Source: Acidimicrobiales bacterium (GTDB lineage Bacteria > Actinomycetota > Acidimicrobiia > Acidimicrobiales > Poriferisodalaceae). From it: a DNA stretch of 64,000 nt. The position numbers and the translations under genes were made by a program. The notes below the pieces were generated by a model that made no database searches, was not told the DNA's origin, and saw only the letters and a program-made list of their open reading frames with translations. Of the stretch, positions 23,968-32,722 are shown piece by piece. The stretch covers positions 124,001 through 188,000 of the forward strand of contig VYDH01000033.1 in assembly GCA_009843525.1 (NCBI GenBank). Reading direction: 5' to 3'. Position 1 is the first letter of the stretch, and the number at the start of each line of letters is the position of its first letter.

Positions 23968-24600
23968 TCATGAGGCCCCTCCACTGGATACCCCGTCTGC
24001 AACGGCCAGCCACACGGGCTCTTCGGCGACCGCTTCGGGAGGCACGGCGCCGACTGCTCGGCCGGCCGGGATGTGCTGGCGAACGCGAGCGGTGACCCCG
24101 TGCGGCGGGATCTCGTCGTCGAGAGCGCCCGCAGCGAGGTCGTCAACGAGCTGGTCGAACCCATCGGCGTCAACCCGATAGCGGTAGCGGTAGTTGACCT
24201 GCAGGCAGGGCGCCTCGGTGCAGGCGGCCTGGCACTCCGCTGATGCCAGCGTGAACAAGCCGTCGGGGGTGGTGCCGCCAGCGCGCACGCCCAGTCGCTC
24301 CTCGGCGTGCTCCATGAGCTCGGCGGCGCCCGCCAGCGCGCACGACATGGTGGCGCAGATGTTCACGAGGAACTTGCCGACGGGCTCCCGCTTGAACATC
24401 TCGTAGAACGAACAGGTGCCGAGCACCTCGGCAGGCGTGGTGTCGACGAGCTCGGCGATCTCCACCATGGCCTCTTCAGTGACCCAACCGGCCTGTGCCT
24501 GTGCTACATGCAACAGCGGGATCATCGCCGACCGACGCTTCGGGTAGCGGCCGATGATCTCGTGCGCCAGCGTGCGGTTCTCCTCGGTAAAGAAAGTCAT
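23968..24600 (-). CDS. nuoE: NADH-quinone oxidoreductase subunit E ([2Fe-2S])
   Basis: 210-residue thioredoxin-like ferredoxin subunit of the NADH module. The four ligands of cluster N1a are in ICATMSCALAGA and ECQAACTEAPCLQVNY, and the upstream GTCSFYEMFKREPVG is typical. The last ~60 residues extend beyond the family core. Its start overlaps the nuoD2 stop by 4 nt. Confidence 0.96.
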   Translation of the reverse strand: MTFFTEENRTLAHEIIGRYPKRRSAMIPLLHVAQAQAGWVTEEAMVEIAELVDTTPAEVLGTCSFYEMFKREPVGKFLVNICATMSCALAGAAELMEHAEERLGVRAGGTTPDGLFTLASAECQAACTEAPCLQVNYRYRYRVDADGFDQLVDDLAAGALDDEIPPHGVTARVRQHIPAGRAVGAVPPEAVAEEPVWLAVADGVSSGGAS

Positions 24601-25886
24601 CTATCGACCTCGCCCATGATCGGGTCGACGGAGGAGATGATGGCGATGGCGTCGGCCAGCAGGCCTCCGTACATCAGATGAGGCAGGCTTTGCAGGTTCA
24701 CGAACGAGGGCGCGCGAATGTGCACCCGCTGCGGCTTCGGCCCGCCGTCGGAGACCAGGTAGCAGCCCAGCTCGCCCCGGGGCGACTCGACCGCCACGTA
24801 CGTCTCTCCGGGCGGCACCCGAAAGCCCTCGGTGAAGATCTTGAAGTGGTGGATCAGCGCTTCCATCGACTCGTCGATGCGAGCCCGCGGAGGCGGCGTG
24901 ACCTTGCGATCCTCGGTGCGGTAAGGACCCTTCGGCATCTTGTCCAAGCACTGCTCCACGATGCGCATCGACTCGCGGATCTCGTTCAGGCGGATGGAGT
25001 ACCGGTCGAACGTGTCACCGTAGGCGCCTACTACGACGTCGAAGTCGACCTCGTCATAGGCCAGGTACGGCATGGTGCGGCGCAGGTCCCACGCCTCGCC
25101 GGTGCTGCGCAGCAGCGGCCCCGTCGCCGACATGGCGATGGCCTCGTCGGCGGTGATGACGCCGACGCCTTGGGTGCGGTCTCGCCAGATCGGCTGACCG
25201 GTCATCAACGTGTCGAACTGCTCGAGCCGGTCGGGCAGCACTGTCAAGATGCGCTCCACGTCGTCCTGCCAACCGTCGGGCAGGTCGGCTGCCACGCCGC
25301 CGGGGCGGATGTAGTTGTGGTTCATCCGCAAGCCGGTGACGCTCTCGAAGAACCGCAGGATCTCCTCGCGTTCCTTCCACCCGTAGAGCATCATCCCGAC
25401 TGCGCCGAGATCCATGCCGTTGGTCGCGAGAAACAGCAGGTGGGAGCTCATCCGGTTCAGCTCGCACATCAGCATGCGGATCCACGTGGCTCGCGGCGGG
25501 ATCTCCGTTCCCAGAAGATCCTCAACCGCGAGGCAGAACACCAGCTCCGTGAACAGCGGTGAGGCGTAATCCATGCGGGTGACGTTCGTCGGCCCCTGCA
25601 GGAACGTGAGATCCTCCGCAGTCTTCTCCATCCCTGTGTGCAGGTAGCCGATGATCGGCTTGGAACGCAGCACCGTCTCGCCTTGGAGCTCCATCGCTAT
25701 GCGCAGCACGCCGTGGGTGGATGGGTGTTGCGGGCCCATGTTGATGAGCATCGGCCCGTCGCCAGGCTCTGCTGTCACGGCCTCCACGTCATCTTCGACA
25801 ACAGCGGCGTCTAGTGCAGCCTCTTCGGAGATTCGCAGCACGGCGTCTGTCGGTCGGTGGATGGCAGGGGCCGTTACGGTGCTCAT
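24597..25886 (-). CDS. nuoD: NADH-quinone oxidoreductase subunit D, 14-gene operon
   Basis: 429-residue quinone-pocket subunit with NMGPQHPSTHGVLR and the C-terminal IISSVDPIMGEVDR. At the position of the methylatable arginine of NDUFS2 it has threonine (GYLHTGMEKT, Thr84), as in Thermus-type enzymes, unlike the paralogue at 8287-9471. A ~40-residue acidic N-terminal extension precedes the core. Overlaps the nuoC2 stop by 4 nt. Confidence 0.96.
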   Translation of the reverse strand: MSTVTAPAIHRPTDAVLRISEEAALDAAVVEDDVEAVTAEPGDGPMLINMGPQHPSTHGVLRIAMELQGETVLRSKPIIGYLHTGMEKTAEDLTFLQGPTNVTRMDYASPLFTELVFCLAVEDLLGTEIPPRATWIRMLMCELNRMSSHLLFLATNGMDLGAVGMMLYGWKEREEILRFFESVTGLRMNHNYIRPGGVAADLPDGWQDDVERILTVLPDRLEQFDTLMTGQPIWRDRTQGVGVITADEAIAMSATGPLLRSTGEAWDLRRTMPYLAYDEVDFDVVVGAYGDTFDRYSIRLNEIRESMRIVEQCLDKMPKGPYRTEDRKVTPPPRARIDESMEALIHHFKIFTEGFRVPPGETYVAVESPRGELGCYLVSDGGPKPQRVHIRAPSFVNLQSLPHLMYGGLLADAIAIISSVDPIMGEVDR

Positions 25887-26413
25887 CTGCCTTCCACCGC
25901 CTTGAACTGCACCGGGATGGCACCGATGGCGTAGTCCTTGCGCAGCGGATGGCCTTCCCAGTCGGGCGGCATGAGAATGCGGCTCGGATCGGGGTGTTCA
26001 CTGAAGCTGATGCCGAACAGGTCGGCCGCCTCCCGCTCGGGTGCCTCGGCGCCCGGGTACAGGCCCACCGCGGAGGGCACCTGCGGATCGTCGGCCGGTA
26101 CTTGGGTGCGGATGCGCAGCCGGCGCCGGCCACGGAGATCCAGCAGGTTCACCACCACTTCGAAGCGTTCCGGCTCGATGCCGGGCGCTACGGCGCGAGT
26201 GCGATTCGTGAGGCCGTCCACCGCACACACGTCAACACACAGCTCGTAGCCATCGGCGGCGGCCATGCCGAGCACGTCGAGGTACTCGTCGCGGCTGGGA
26301 TGCAGCACCTGCTGGCCACGCTCGTCAGTGCACGGCACGCCGAACATGGTCGGCGGCTCAGCGATCTCTGTCGCTGGCGCGGCGTCGTCGGCTGCTACGC
26401 CCTCGTCTGCCAT
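25883..26413 (-). CDS. nuoC: NADH-quinone oxidoreductase subunit C, 14-gene operon
   Basis: 176-residue 30-kDa-type subunit with EAPEREAADLFGISFSEHPD and [14 protein letters not shown]. The ATG at 26413 overlaps the nuoB2 stop by one base; a longer frame upstream is an out-of-frame shadow of nuoB. It is shorter than the paralogue and lacks the acidic inserts. Confidence 0.94.
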   Translation of the reverse strand: MADEGVAADDAAPATEIAEPPTMFGVPCTDERGQQVLHPSRDEYLDVLGMAAADGYELCVDVCAVDGLTNRTRAVAPGIEPERFEVVVNLLDLRGRRRLRIRTQVPADDPQVPSAVGLYPGAEAPEREAADLFGISFSEHPDPSRILMPPDWEGHPLRKDYAIGAIPVQFKAVEGR

Positions 26414-27003
26414 CAGCGCGCCGCCGTGCCCGATCGCGGCACACCATGTGCCGCCAGGTCCACCGCAGCGCCGCCGCCGCGCTCGGCCCGACGCTGGGTC
26501 AGCTCGCCGGTACGGATCTTCTCGTGCAGGGCAAGGATCGCATGCAGCAGCGTCTCGGGCCCCGGCGGGCAACCGGGTGCGTACATGTCGACCGGAACAA
26601 CTTGGTCGACGCCCTGCACGATGGCGTAGTTGTTGAACATGCCGCCGCTGGACGCGCACACACCCATCGACAGCACCCACTTGGGCTCCATCATCTGGTC
26701 GTAGATCTGGCGCAGCACGGGTGCCATCTTCTGGCTGACGCGGCCCGCAACGATCATCAGATCGGCTTGGCGAGGCGATGCGCGGAACGTCTCCATGCCG
26801 AAGCGGGCCAGGTCGTAGTGGGCCGTGCCCGTCGCCATCATCTCGATGGCGCAGCAGGCGAGCCCGAAGGTGGCCGGCATCAGGCTGCGCCGACGTGCCC
26901 ACTTCACCAGTTCCTCCACCGGTGCGGTGAAGACGTTGTGACCGAGCCCGGCGAGACCGTCGTCGATGCCGAGCCGCGACTTGAGGTCGTCGATGCCTGC
27001 CAT
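26413..27003 (-). CDS. nuoB: NADH-quinone oxidoreductase subunit B, 14-gene operon
   Basis: 196-residue subunit holding cluster N2. Ligand cysteines are in [24 protein letters not shown] and [16 protein letters not shown] at 27003, overlapping the nuoA2 stop by one base, gives [12 protein letters not shown]; an upstream start at 27048 would intrude into nuoA2. The C-terminal ~30 residues are Arg/Gly-rich. Confidence 0.95.
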   Translation of the reverse strand: MAGIDDLKSRLGIDDGLAGLGHNVFTAPVEELVKWARRRSLMPATFGLACCAIEMMATGTAHYDLARFGMETFRASPRQADLMIVAGRVSQKMAPVLRQIYDQMMEPKWVLSMGVCASSGGMFNNYAIVQGVDQVVPVDMYAPGCPPGPETLLHAILALHEKIRTGELTQRRAERGGGAAVDLAAHGVPRSGTAAR

Positions 27004-27515
27004 CAGCCTGCCGCCGTACCGCTGCTGGGTTGCTGTGCGCCGCTCCACGCGGCGGCGGGAATCTGCTCACGCCCTGTCAGCCCGACCGTGCGCACGCCCT
27101 GGACTCCGCTGCGGCTGGCTGGCGGCAGCGGGAGGACGCGGCGCTTGCGCGGGCCCCACTCCAGCCCGCCCATCGCCAGCTCGTAAACGAACGACAGGAA
27201 GAAGATCACGACGAAGATCAGCATCGCCATGAATCCGAAGAGGCCGAGCTGGCCGTTCGCGACCGCCCACGGGTACAGGAAGACGATCTCGATGTCGAAC
27301 ATGATGAAGAGCATCGCCACGAGGTAGAAGCGCACCGGGAATCGCTCGGGAATGGCGGCCTGGTCGACGATGCCGCATTCGTACGACGCCAGCTTGGCAT
27401 TCGTGCTGCGCTGGGGTGCCAGCAGCCGCGAGGCGATGATGCTCACCAGCACGAACAGCACAGCTAGCACGCCGAGAACCAACACCGGCAGGTATTCCGC
27501 CAAGCCGCTGTTCAT
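27003..27515 (-). CDS. nuoA: NADH-quinone oxidoreductase subunit A, 14-gene operon
   Basis: 170-residue three-helix subunit with [20 protein letters not shown] and [22 protein letters not shown] ~50-residue hydrophilic C-terminal extension follows the last helix, unusual for NuoA (normally about 120). First gene of the complete operon nuoA-B-C-D-E-F-G-H-I-J-K-L-M-N. Only 69 nt separate it from the upstream membrane protein gene, so read-through from the cytochrome bc genes is plausible. Confidence 0.94.
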   Translation of the reverse strand: MNSGLAEYLPVLVLGVLAVLFVLVSIIASRLLAPQRSTNAKLASYECGIVDQAAIPERFPVRFYLVAMLFIMFDIEIVFLYPWAVANGQLGLFGFMAMLIFVVIFFLSFVYELAMGGLEWGPRKRRVLPLPPASRSGVQGVRTVGLTGREQIPAAAWSGAQQPSSGTAAG

Positions 27516-27584
27516 GCGCTGGACCCCCTCGGCGCGTCGGTAATCAGATGCCGGCCCCAGTCTGGCCCAAGAATCGGCAACTGT

Positions 27585-28481
27585 TCACTGGCCCGCAGCT
27601 TCGCGCACCGCCCAGATTGCCTGATCCCGTCGATGCAGGTGGTAGCAGCCCAAGCCGAACAGCAGGGCTGAGAAGATCGTGAGCAGTGCCGGGCGGAGCC
27701 GCACGCTGCCGTGGTCACGCACCAGCACAACCGAATACACCGGCTCGTTCTCGTCGATCTGCGGATCAGGCACCACGATCTTCCCGTCGTCGCCGAACAC
27801 GTTCGGATCGATCTCGACCCTCGGCAGGTACGGCTGGATCTGCACGACGGCATAGTGCGGCCTGCCCCTGCTCGGCAGGAAGTACTGCGTGACGGCGTTG
27901 TCGGGAATGCTCAACGGCCGGTACCGCTCGCCGCCCCGGATCAGCACCCGGTACGTCTTGTACTCGTCCGCGGCCGAGAACAAGCACGAATTGACCGCCA
28001 GCAACCGGCGCGGGTCGGCACCGTCGCAGACGACATGTCCATCGGCCGCTGAGCGGGCGTCTGCCGCAAACGCCTGGGCTTCGACAATCTCGGGATCGAC
28101 GATCTCCTCGGCGTCCTCGTCCGACTTCTCCTTGACAACGATCTCAATCCAGCCCGAGGGCGACTGATCGACCGGGACGCCCTCGAGCTGCTGCACTTCG
28201 TCGACCAGCACCGTCGCGGGATTGGAGGTCACCTGCAGCACGTTCCATCCGGGCTGGCTGCCGATCCATCCGATGCCGAACACCCACCACACGATGGACA
28301 TCAACAGCATCCAGCCCCACAGCCCGGTCCACGCGACCAGGAAGCCAAGACGGACCCCGAGGTTGGTGGCCAGCAGCAGGTACACCGATCCGCACAGCAC
28401 GGCGATGCCGATGATGACCGCCAAGTATCCGGTGAGAACCGGATCCCAGCTGACGATGCCGAGCAGGTGCGAGGCGGTCAT
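27585..28481 (-). CDS. Membrane protein of unknown function in the cytochrome bc cluster
   Basis: 298 residues, not recognised. About three membrane helices lie in the first 80 residues (WDPVLTGYLAVIIGIAVLCG, YLLLATNLGVRLGFLVAW and WGWMLLMSIVWWVFGIGWIG), then a ~180-residue soluble domain with no cofactor motif, and a final helix near residue 270. It starts within the stop region of the diheme cytochrome c gene (4-nt overlap) and precedes nuoA2, so it is probably an accessory subunit or assembly protein of the bc complex. No sequence similarity to a named family is evident to me. Confidence 0.7.
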   Translation of the reverse strand: MTASHLLGIVSWDPVLTGYLAVIIGIAVLCGSVYLLLATNLGVRLGFLVAWTGLWGWMLLMSIVWWVFGIGWIGSQPGWNVLQVTSNPATVLVDEVQQLEGVPVDQSPSGWIEIVVKEKSDEDAEEIVDPEIVEAQAFAADARSAADGHVVCDGADPRRLLAVNSCLFSAADEYKTYRVLIRGGERYRPLSIPDNAVTQYFLPSRGRPHYAVVQIQPYLPRVEIDPNVFGDDGKIVVPDPQIDENEPVYSVVLVRDHGSVRLRPALLTIFSALLFGLGCYHLHRRDQAIWAVREAAGQ

Positions 28482-29743
28482 TCGTTGTCTCCCGCTTCGT
28501 GCAGCCGATCAAAGCCGATCGCGGCCTGGCGCTGCGGGTCAAGGCTTCGTTCGTACTCGACGATCTTCCGGATGTCGTCTTCGGTCAGCACCCGCTTGAA
28601 GCCGGGCATGCCATAGTTGCCGAGGCGTGCGAACTGACCGTACGCCACATTGTCCGCAGCACCATCCGCGACGAACTTGATGTGATCTTCGATGTCGGGG
28701 AACAGCCGCGCAAGGCTCACGCTGTTGAGCGCCGGTCCGTAGCGGCCGGCGCCGTCGGGTCCGGGAAGCACCTCCACCGTTCCGCCGTTATTGGGCAGCT
28801 GCGCGGTGCCGCGGCCCGGCCAGCGCGGCGTGTGGCACCGGGCGCAATGCAGATCGAACAAGATCTTCCCGTCCGACGCTCCCGCGTACACGTCCGACGC
28901 TCGGGCAGCCTCGAACCGGGCCGTGGCCCGAGCGTGGGCCTCCTCGTTGAGCGGATCGTCGTCCAAGGCATCTGCTGCTTCGTCCACCAAGATTTGGGCG
29001 ACTTCGTCGTCTCCTACTGCGGACGCGACGATCTCGCGGAGGACCTCGTCGTCCGCGGCATCTGCTGCGTCTTGGTCTGCGCCGATCCGGTTGGCCCACA
29101 GCCACGCCACGAGGTCGTCGATCTGCTGGTCGTTGTACGGACCGCCGCCGTCGAGGCCCCACGCCGGCATCACGCCTCGGCCATACACCAGGATCTGCCG
29201 CACCTCGGTGACCTCGTCGAGGGTCTCGGCATCGGTGTCGAAACGCGTGAACACGTCGTCGAGAGACGGTGCCTCCCACGTCGTGTTGATGATGAAGGAC
29301 TCCTTGTCAGAGAACTGGTGGCCGATGTCAAGCACCACCGGTGCGAAGCGCGCGCCGCCGAGATCAGCGCCGTGGCAGTCGAAACACTCCGCAGCGGTTG
29401 CGACAGCCTCACCGCGACTCACGGCCGCCTCGGAGAACGACGTCTCCGCACCTGAACGGCGCCCGCCTTCGAGCATCCAGTAGACGGGCAGGACGAGCGC
29501 CATGATCAGCAGCATCAACACACCGAAGGCTTGGACCTTTTCCAGCCTGCGGCCCTCGAGTTCCTCGTCGTCGGGCAGGTTGCCGCGGTTGGGCGCCAAC
29601 TCGATCTCGCTGCCGGCCTCGGACTTCGCCTGGCGGATGTTGACGAAGACGTAGATCGCCCAGCCCACCACGACGACCGCTAGGAGCACGATCGCGATCG
29701 AACGCTCCGTGCTGACGGCCAGCATGTGACTGACCTCAGGCAC
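28478..29743 (-). CDS. Membrane-anchored diheme cytochrome c of the bc complex
   Basis: 421 residues. Two N-terminal helices (about 15-35 and 73-90) anchor two c-type heme domains: CFDCH at 120-124 with likely axial Met in GRGVMPAW, and CARCH at 300-304 with likely axial Met in NYGMPGF. About 70 acidic, Ala-rich residues link the domains. It follows the Rieske gene with an 8-nt overlap (ATG 29743; ATG 29725 is an alternative), as expected for the electron acceptor of the Rieske protein. Actinobacterial QcrC is also diheme, but this protein has its helices at the N-terminus, so orthology is uncertain. Confidence 0.85.
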   Translation of the reverse strand: MPEVSHMLAVSTERSIAIVLLAVVVVGWAIYVFVNIRQAKSEAGSEIELAPNRGNLPDDEELEGRRLEKVQAFGVLMLLIMALVLPVYWMLEGGRRSGAETSFSEAAVSRGEAVATAAECFDCHGADLGGARFAPVVLDIGHQFSDKESFIINTTWEAPSLDDVFTRFDTDAETLDEVTEVRQILVYGRGVMPAWGLDGGGPYNDQQIDDLVAWLWANRIGADQDAADAADDEVLREIVASAVGDDEVAQILVDEAADALDDDPLNEEAHARATARFEAARASDVYAGASDGKILFDLHCARCHTPRWPGRGTAQLPNNGGTVEVLPGPDGAGRYGPALNSVSLARLFPDIEDHIKFVADGAADNVAYGQFARLGNYGMPGFKRVLTEDDIRKIVEYERSLDPQRQAAIGFDRLHEAGDNE

Positions 29744-30623
29744 AGTGAGGCCCCTCGAGGCCCTGGCCCGTGCTGTCAGTGCCGATCGCCGGTCCCTGCG
29801 ACACCTTGCCGGTGTCGACGAAGACGTTGCCGCCCTCGATGGTCACCGGGAAGCGGTCCATGCCACGGGGTGCCGGCCCGGACTTCTTCTCGCCGACGCG
29901 GTTGTACTTCGAGCCGTGGCACGGGCACTCGAACCACTGCGAGCTGCCGCACACCGGCACCTTGCAGCCCAGGTGCGGGCAGACCTGCCACAGCGCGACA
30001 TAGCCCAGCCGCATGCCCTCGAGCACCGCACCGCCGTACACCGCCTCGGCGTTGGACAGCGTCGCGGAATCGGTGGGGTAGGGCTGGATGTAGCTCTGCG
30101 CCTCGGAGAAGTACGAGAAGTTCTCGGCCGGAGTGGACGACGAGATCGCCTCGTCAACCGATGCGACCGTACCGATCTTGATCTTCGAGCCGAATCCGCC
30201 GGTCGGGCGCGGCCACAGGAAGGCGAGCATGGCCGCATTGAACGTGCCCAGACCGGTCGCCATCAGCAACACCGAGGACCGGTTCAGGAACTGCCGACGG
30301 GTGACACCCACCTCGTCAGACGGCGGCGGTGCCCAGTCCTGCGGCAGCTCGGGCTCTGCGATCGCGACAGGCGACGGGCGACGCTCGGCGGCCACGGCGC
30401 GTTCCAGCTCCTGTGCCTCGGCGCTGACACCGAACGCACCGGCGTCGTCGCTGGCAGCGGCGTCGTCGCCGGCACTGGCCGCCAGCTCGTCCCGGCGCCG
30501 GGTCTCGCGTGACAGGTGCCCCAGGCCGGTGGCGTCCCGGCGGCGCAAGGAGACGAACGCGACCACGGCACCCAGCACGACGATGACCGGGATGGCAATC
30601 GCGAGAATGGTTCCGGTGGACAT
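29736..30623 (-). CDS. qcrA: Rieske [2Fe-2S] iron-sulfur protein
   Basis: 295-residue Rieske subunit of a cytochrome bc complex. Cluster ligands are Cys215 and His217 in CPHLGC and Cys233 and His236 in CPCHGS, with the disulfide pair Cys220/Cys235. A helix at residues 3-25 and a second at about 115-137, preceded by the twin-arginine-like TRRQFLNRSS, give a long N-terminal region as in actinobacterial QcrA. It lies between cytochrome b subunit IV and the diheme cytochrome c in one operon. Confidence 0.95.
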   Translation of the reverse strand: MSTGTILAIAIPVIVVLGAVVAFVSLRRRDATGLGHLSRETRRRDELAASAGDDAAASDDAGAFGVSAEAQELERAVAAERRPSPVAIAEPELPQDWAPPPSDEVGVTRRQFLNRSSVLLMATGLGTFNAAMLAFLWPRPTGGFGSKIKIGTVASVDEAISSSTPAENFSYFSEAQSYIQPYPTDSATLSNAEAVYGGAVLEGMRLGYVALWQVCPHLGCKVPVCGSSQWFECPCHGSKYNRVGEKKSGPAPRGMDRFPVTIEGGNVFVDTGKVSQGPAIGTDSTGQGLEGPHCA

Positions 30624-30635
30624 GCCGACGTGCTC

Positions 30636-31403
30636 CTACAGGTGGAATATGCCGTGCAGACCGGTGTCCCACGGGTAGGTGAAGTTGAAGCCCTGCCCCC
30701 GGAAGAACGAGCCGATGATCACCAGCACCGCCCAGAACATGAGGTGGATCGTCTGGACCGAGATGGCGAACTTGCGGTCTTCGGGACGCAGAGAGGGGTT
30801 CTTGTCGACATAGGGGGCGAAGGCCAGCAGTATGAGCGCAACGCCGGGGATGGTCACGCCGGCGATCATCGGGTCGAACATCGTCAGCAGTTCCTGCAGG
30901 CCCAGGAAGTACCACGGCGCCTTGGACGGGTTGGGCGTCTCGTTGTGGTTGGCGAGCTCGAGCAGCGGTGCGTTGATGAACAGCGAGAAGACCAGCGTGA
31001 AGGCCGTGATGAACAGTGCAGCGGTGAATTCGGCGGCCAGCAAGTGCGGCCAGACGTGGACCTTGTCGCCCGGGCTGGCCTTGACATCCTGGATCGAGCC
31101 CGACTTGACGACCGTCAGCAGCCGGTGAGTGTTGCCTGCGGGCCCTGCCATCAGCGGCGGCAGAGCGGTGGCCACGCCCCCGCCCGCAGCAGCGGGACCG
31201 CCGGCCTGAGCCATACCGGCAACTGCGGGTGCGCCGCCGGGCTGCTGGCTGGCTTCCAGCAAGGAGCGAGGGATCGTGACACCGTCATCGTCGTCGGGCT
31301 GCGCGGCAGCCGGCGCCTCGCCCTCGCCCGGCGCGGGCGCGCCAGTTGCGCGGGCCCTGGCTTCGGCGCTGCGGCGCAGGAGGTGTTCGGGGATCTCAGT
31401 CAT
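30636..31403 (-). CDS. Cytochrome b C-terminal half (subunit-IV-like)
   Basis: 255 residues: a ~105-residue hydrophilic Ala/Pro-rich N-terminus, then three membrane helices matching the C-terminal half of cytochrome b (PetD-like), including KAPWYFLGLQELL. The quinol-oxidation-site PEWY motif reads APWY at 162-165, so the usual glutamate is a proline. The N-terminus MTEIPEHLLRRS recurs in the cytochrome c at 33465-34244, and a related VTIPRSLLEAS follows at 42-52. Separate gene from the b6-like half, starting 27 nt after it. Confidence 0.92.
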   Translation of the reverse strand: MTEIPEHLLRRSAEARARATGAPAPGEGEAPAAAQPDDDDGVTIPRSLLEASQQPGGAPAVAGMAQAGGPAAAGGGVATALPPLMAGPAGNTHRLLTVVKSGSIQDVKASPGDKVHVWPHLLAAEFTAALFITAFTLVFSLFINAPLLELANHNETPNPSKAPWYFLGLQELLTMFDPMIAGVTIPGVALILLAFAPYVDKNPSLRPEDRKFAISVQTIHLMFWAVLVIIGSFFRGQGFNFTYPWDTGLHGIFHL

Positions 31404-31430
31404 GCTGATGGCTCGGGACGTTCAGGCTTC

Positions 31431-32231
31431 CTACAGCGGCCCCGAAATGCCTCCGTCCTTTCTCACTCTCCAGAAGTGGATCGCCATGAAGATGACGATG
31501 ACAAAGGGGAGCATCAAGACGTGCAGCACGTACCAGCGCAATAACGTCTCGGCTCCGATCTGTTGGCCGCCTAGTAGGACGAACCGGACTTGTTCGCCGA
31601 ATACCGGCGTGAAGCCCATCATGTTCGTGCCCACCGTGACCGCCCACAGCGCGAGCTGATCCCACGGCAGCAGGTAGCCGGTGAAGGCGAGCAGCAAGGT
31701 GAGCTGCAGCAGCATGACGCCGACGACCCAATTGAACTCTCGCGGTGCCTTGTAAGCACCGTGATAGAAGACGCGGGCCATGTGCAGGAACACCGTGATC
31801 ACCATGAGGTGCGCAGCCCATCGATGCATGTTGCGCACGAGCAGACCGAACGCCACCTGCGTGTGGAGGCTCTCGATGTCTGCCCAAGCCGCCGTGTCGG
31901 TCGGCCGGTAGAAGAACATCAGGAAGATGCCCGTGATCGTCAGCAGGATGAACAGGAAGAAGCTCAGACCGCCCAGGCACAGCGTGTAGCTCACCTTCAC
32001 GGCGTGCCGCTTCACCTTCACCGGGTGAAGGTGGTACAGGACGCTGTTCATGATGACGTAGGACCGGTTCCGGGGGCTGTCGGTGTAGCCCTTGCGGAAG
32101 ATCGACCCGGGCCGGAAGATCGACGTCCAGAACTGGCTGTCCTGCATCCAATCGGCCGCCTGCTGCTGCGCGTTCTGGAGACGCTGCGGCAGCTTCGGCT
32201 TGGTATCGGGGGACTCGAGCGTGTTCGCCAT
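31431..32231 (-). CDS. Cytochrome b N-terminal half (b6-like) with candidate heme ci cysteine
   Basis: 266 residues with four helices. The four heme b ligands are His136 (NMHRW), His150 (FLHMARV), His237 (VLHVLML) and His252 (AIHFWR), with the b6-type spacing of 14 and 15. Cys85 in YTLCLGG sits where cytochrome b6 has the cysteine that binds heme ci. Other b6 motifs are FYRPT, TGYLLPWDQ and the C-terminal RKDGGISGPL. So this is a b6f-type split cytochrome b, unlike the fused QcrB usual in Actinobacteria. Confidence 0.95.
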   Translation of the reverse strand: MANTLESPDTKPKLPQRLQNAQQQAADWMQDSQFWTSIFRPGSIFRKGYTDSPRNRSYVIMNSVLYHLHPVKVKRHAVKVSYTLCLGGLSFFLFILLTITGIFLMFFYRPTDTAAWADIESLHTQVAFGLLVRNMHRWAAHLMVITVFLHMARVFYHGAYKAPREFNWVVGVMLLQLTLLLAFTGYLLPWDQLALWAVTVGTNMMGFTPVFGEQVRFVLLGGQQIGAETLLRWYVLHVLMLPFVIVIFMAIHFWRVRKDGGISGPL

Positions 32232-32294
32232 ATCTCTTCGATCTAGGTGGACCGGGTCCTTCGCAGTCTCAGCAGTACGGGCATTCCCGCCGGC

Positions 32295-32711
32295 CTACAG
32301 GCGCATCCCGTAGGCGTAACCGTGGGTGTGGGTGCGGCCGTGGACGTCGCCCGACGGCGGAGGGTTGTTGCTGACCCGCCCCAGCGTGATCACGCCGGTC
32401 GGGCAGCGGTCGACGCACAGTGCGCAGCGGGTGCACACGTCGTCGTCGATGATGAAAATGGCGTTGTCGGTGGGATCCAGCCCCGGCAGATCCACACCGA
32501 CGGCCTCGTCGACCGCCTCGGTGGACACGTACCAGATGCACTTCCACGGACAGATGTCCACGCAGCCCTCGCACTGAATGCACTCGGACTGGTCGATGTT
32601 GATGAACTGCTTGGGCTTGACGGCCGCATCGAGGTATGAGGCGTCGACCTGCTGCAGCAGGTAGTCATCCCGGAACTTGGGCATCGGCGGGTTCGCATCG
32701 TTCGCAGCCAT
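32295..32711 (-). CDS. Two-cluster [4Fe-4S] ferredoxin of the bc gene cluster
   Basis: 138 residues with two full [4Fe-4S] motifs: CIQCEGCVDICPW (Cys44, 47, 50, 54) and CTRCALCVDRCPTG (Cys93, 96, 99, 103). The clusters are separated by about 40 residues, longer than in small bacterial ferredoxins, and a His-rich tail follows. ATG at 32711 is chosen because upstream sequence in the frame is antisense-like and overlaps the next gene. It sits between the small membrane protein and cytochrome b, so it may be a peripheral subunit or electron donor or acceptor of the bc complex, or feed the EFG-less complex I. Confidence 0.9.
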   Translation of the reverse strand: MAANDANPPMPKFRDDYLLQQVDASYLDAAVKPKQFINIDQSECIQCEGCVDICPWKCIWYVSTEAVDEAVGVDLPGLDPTDNAIFIIDDDVCTRCALCVDRCPTGVITLGRVSNNPPPSGDVHGRTHTHGYAYGMRL

Positions 32712-32722
32712 TCGTCTTGCCC

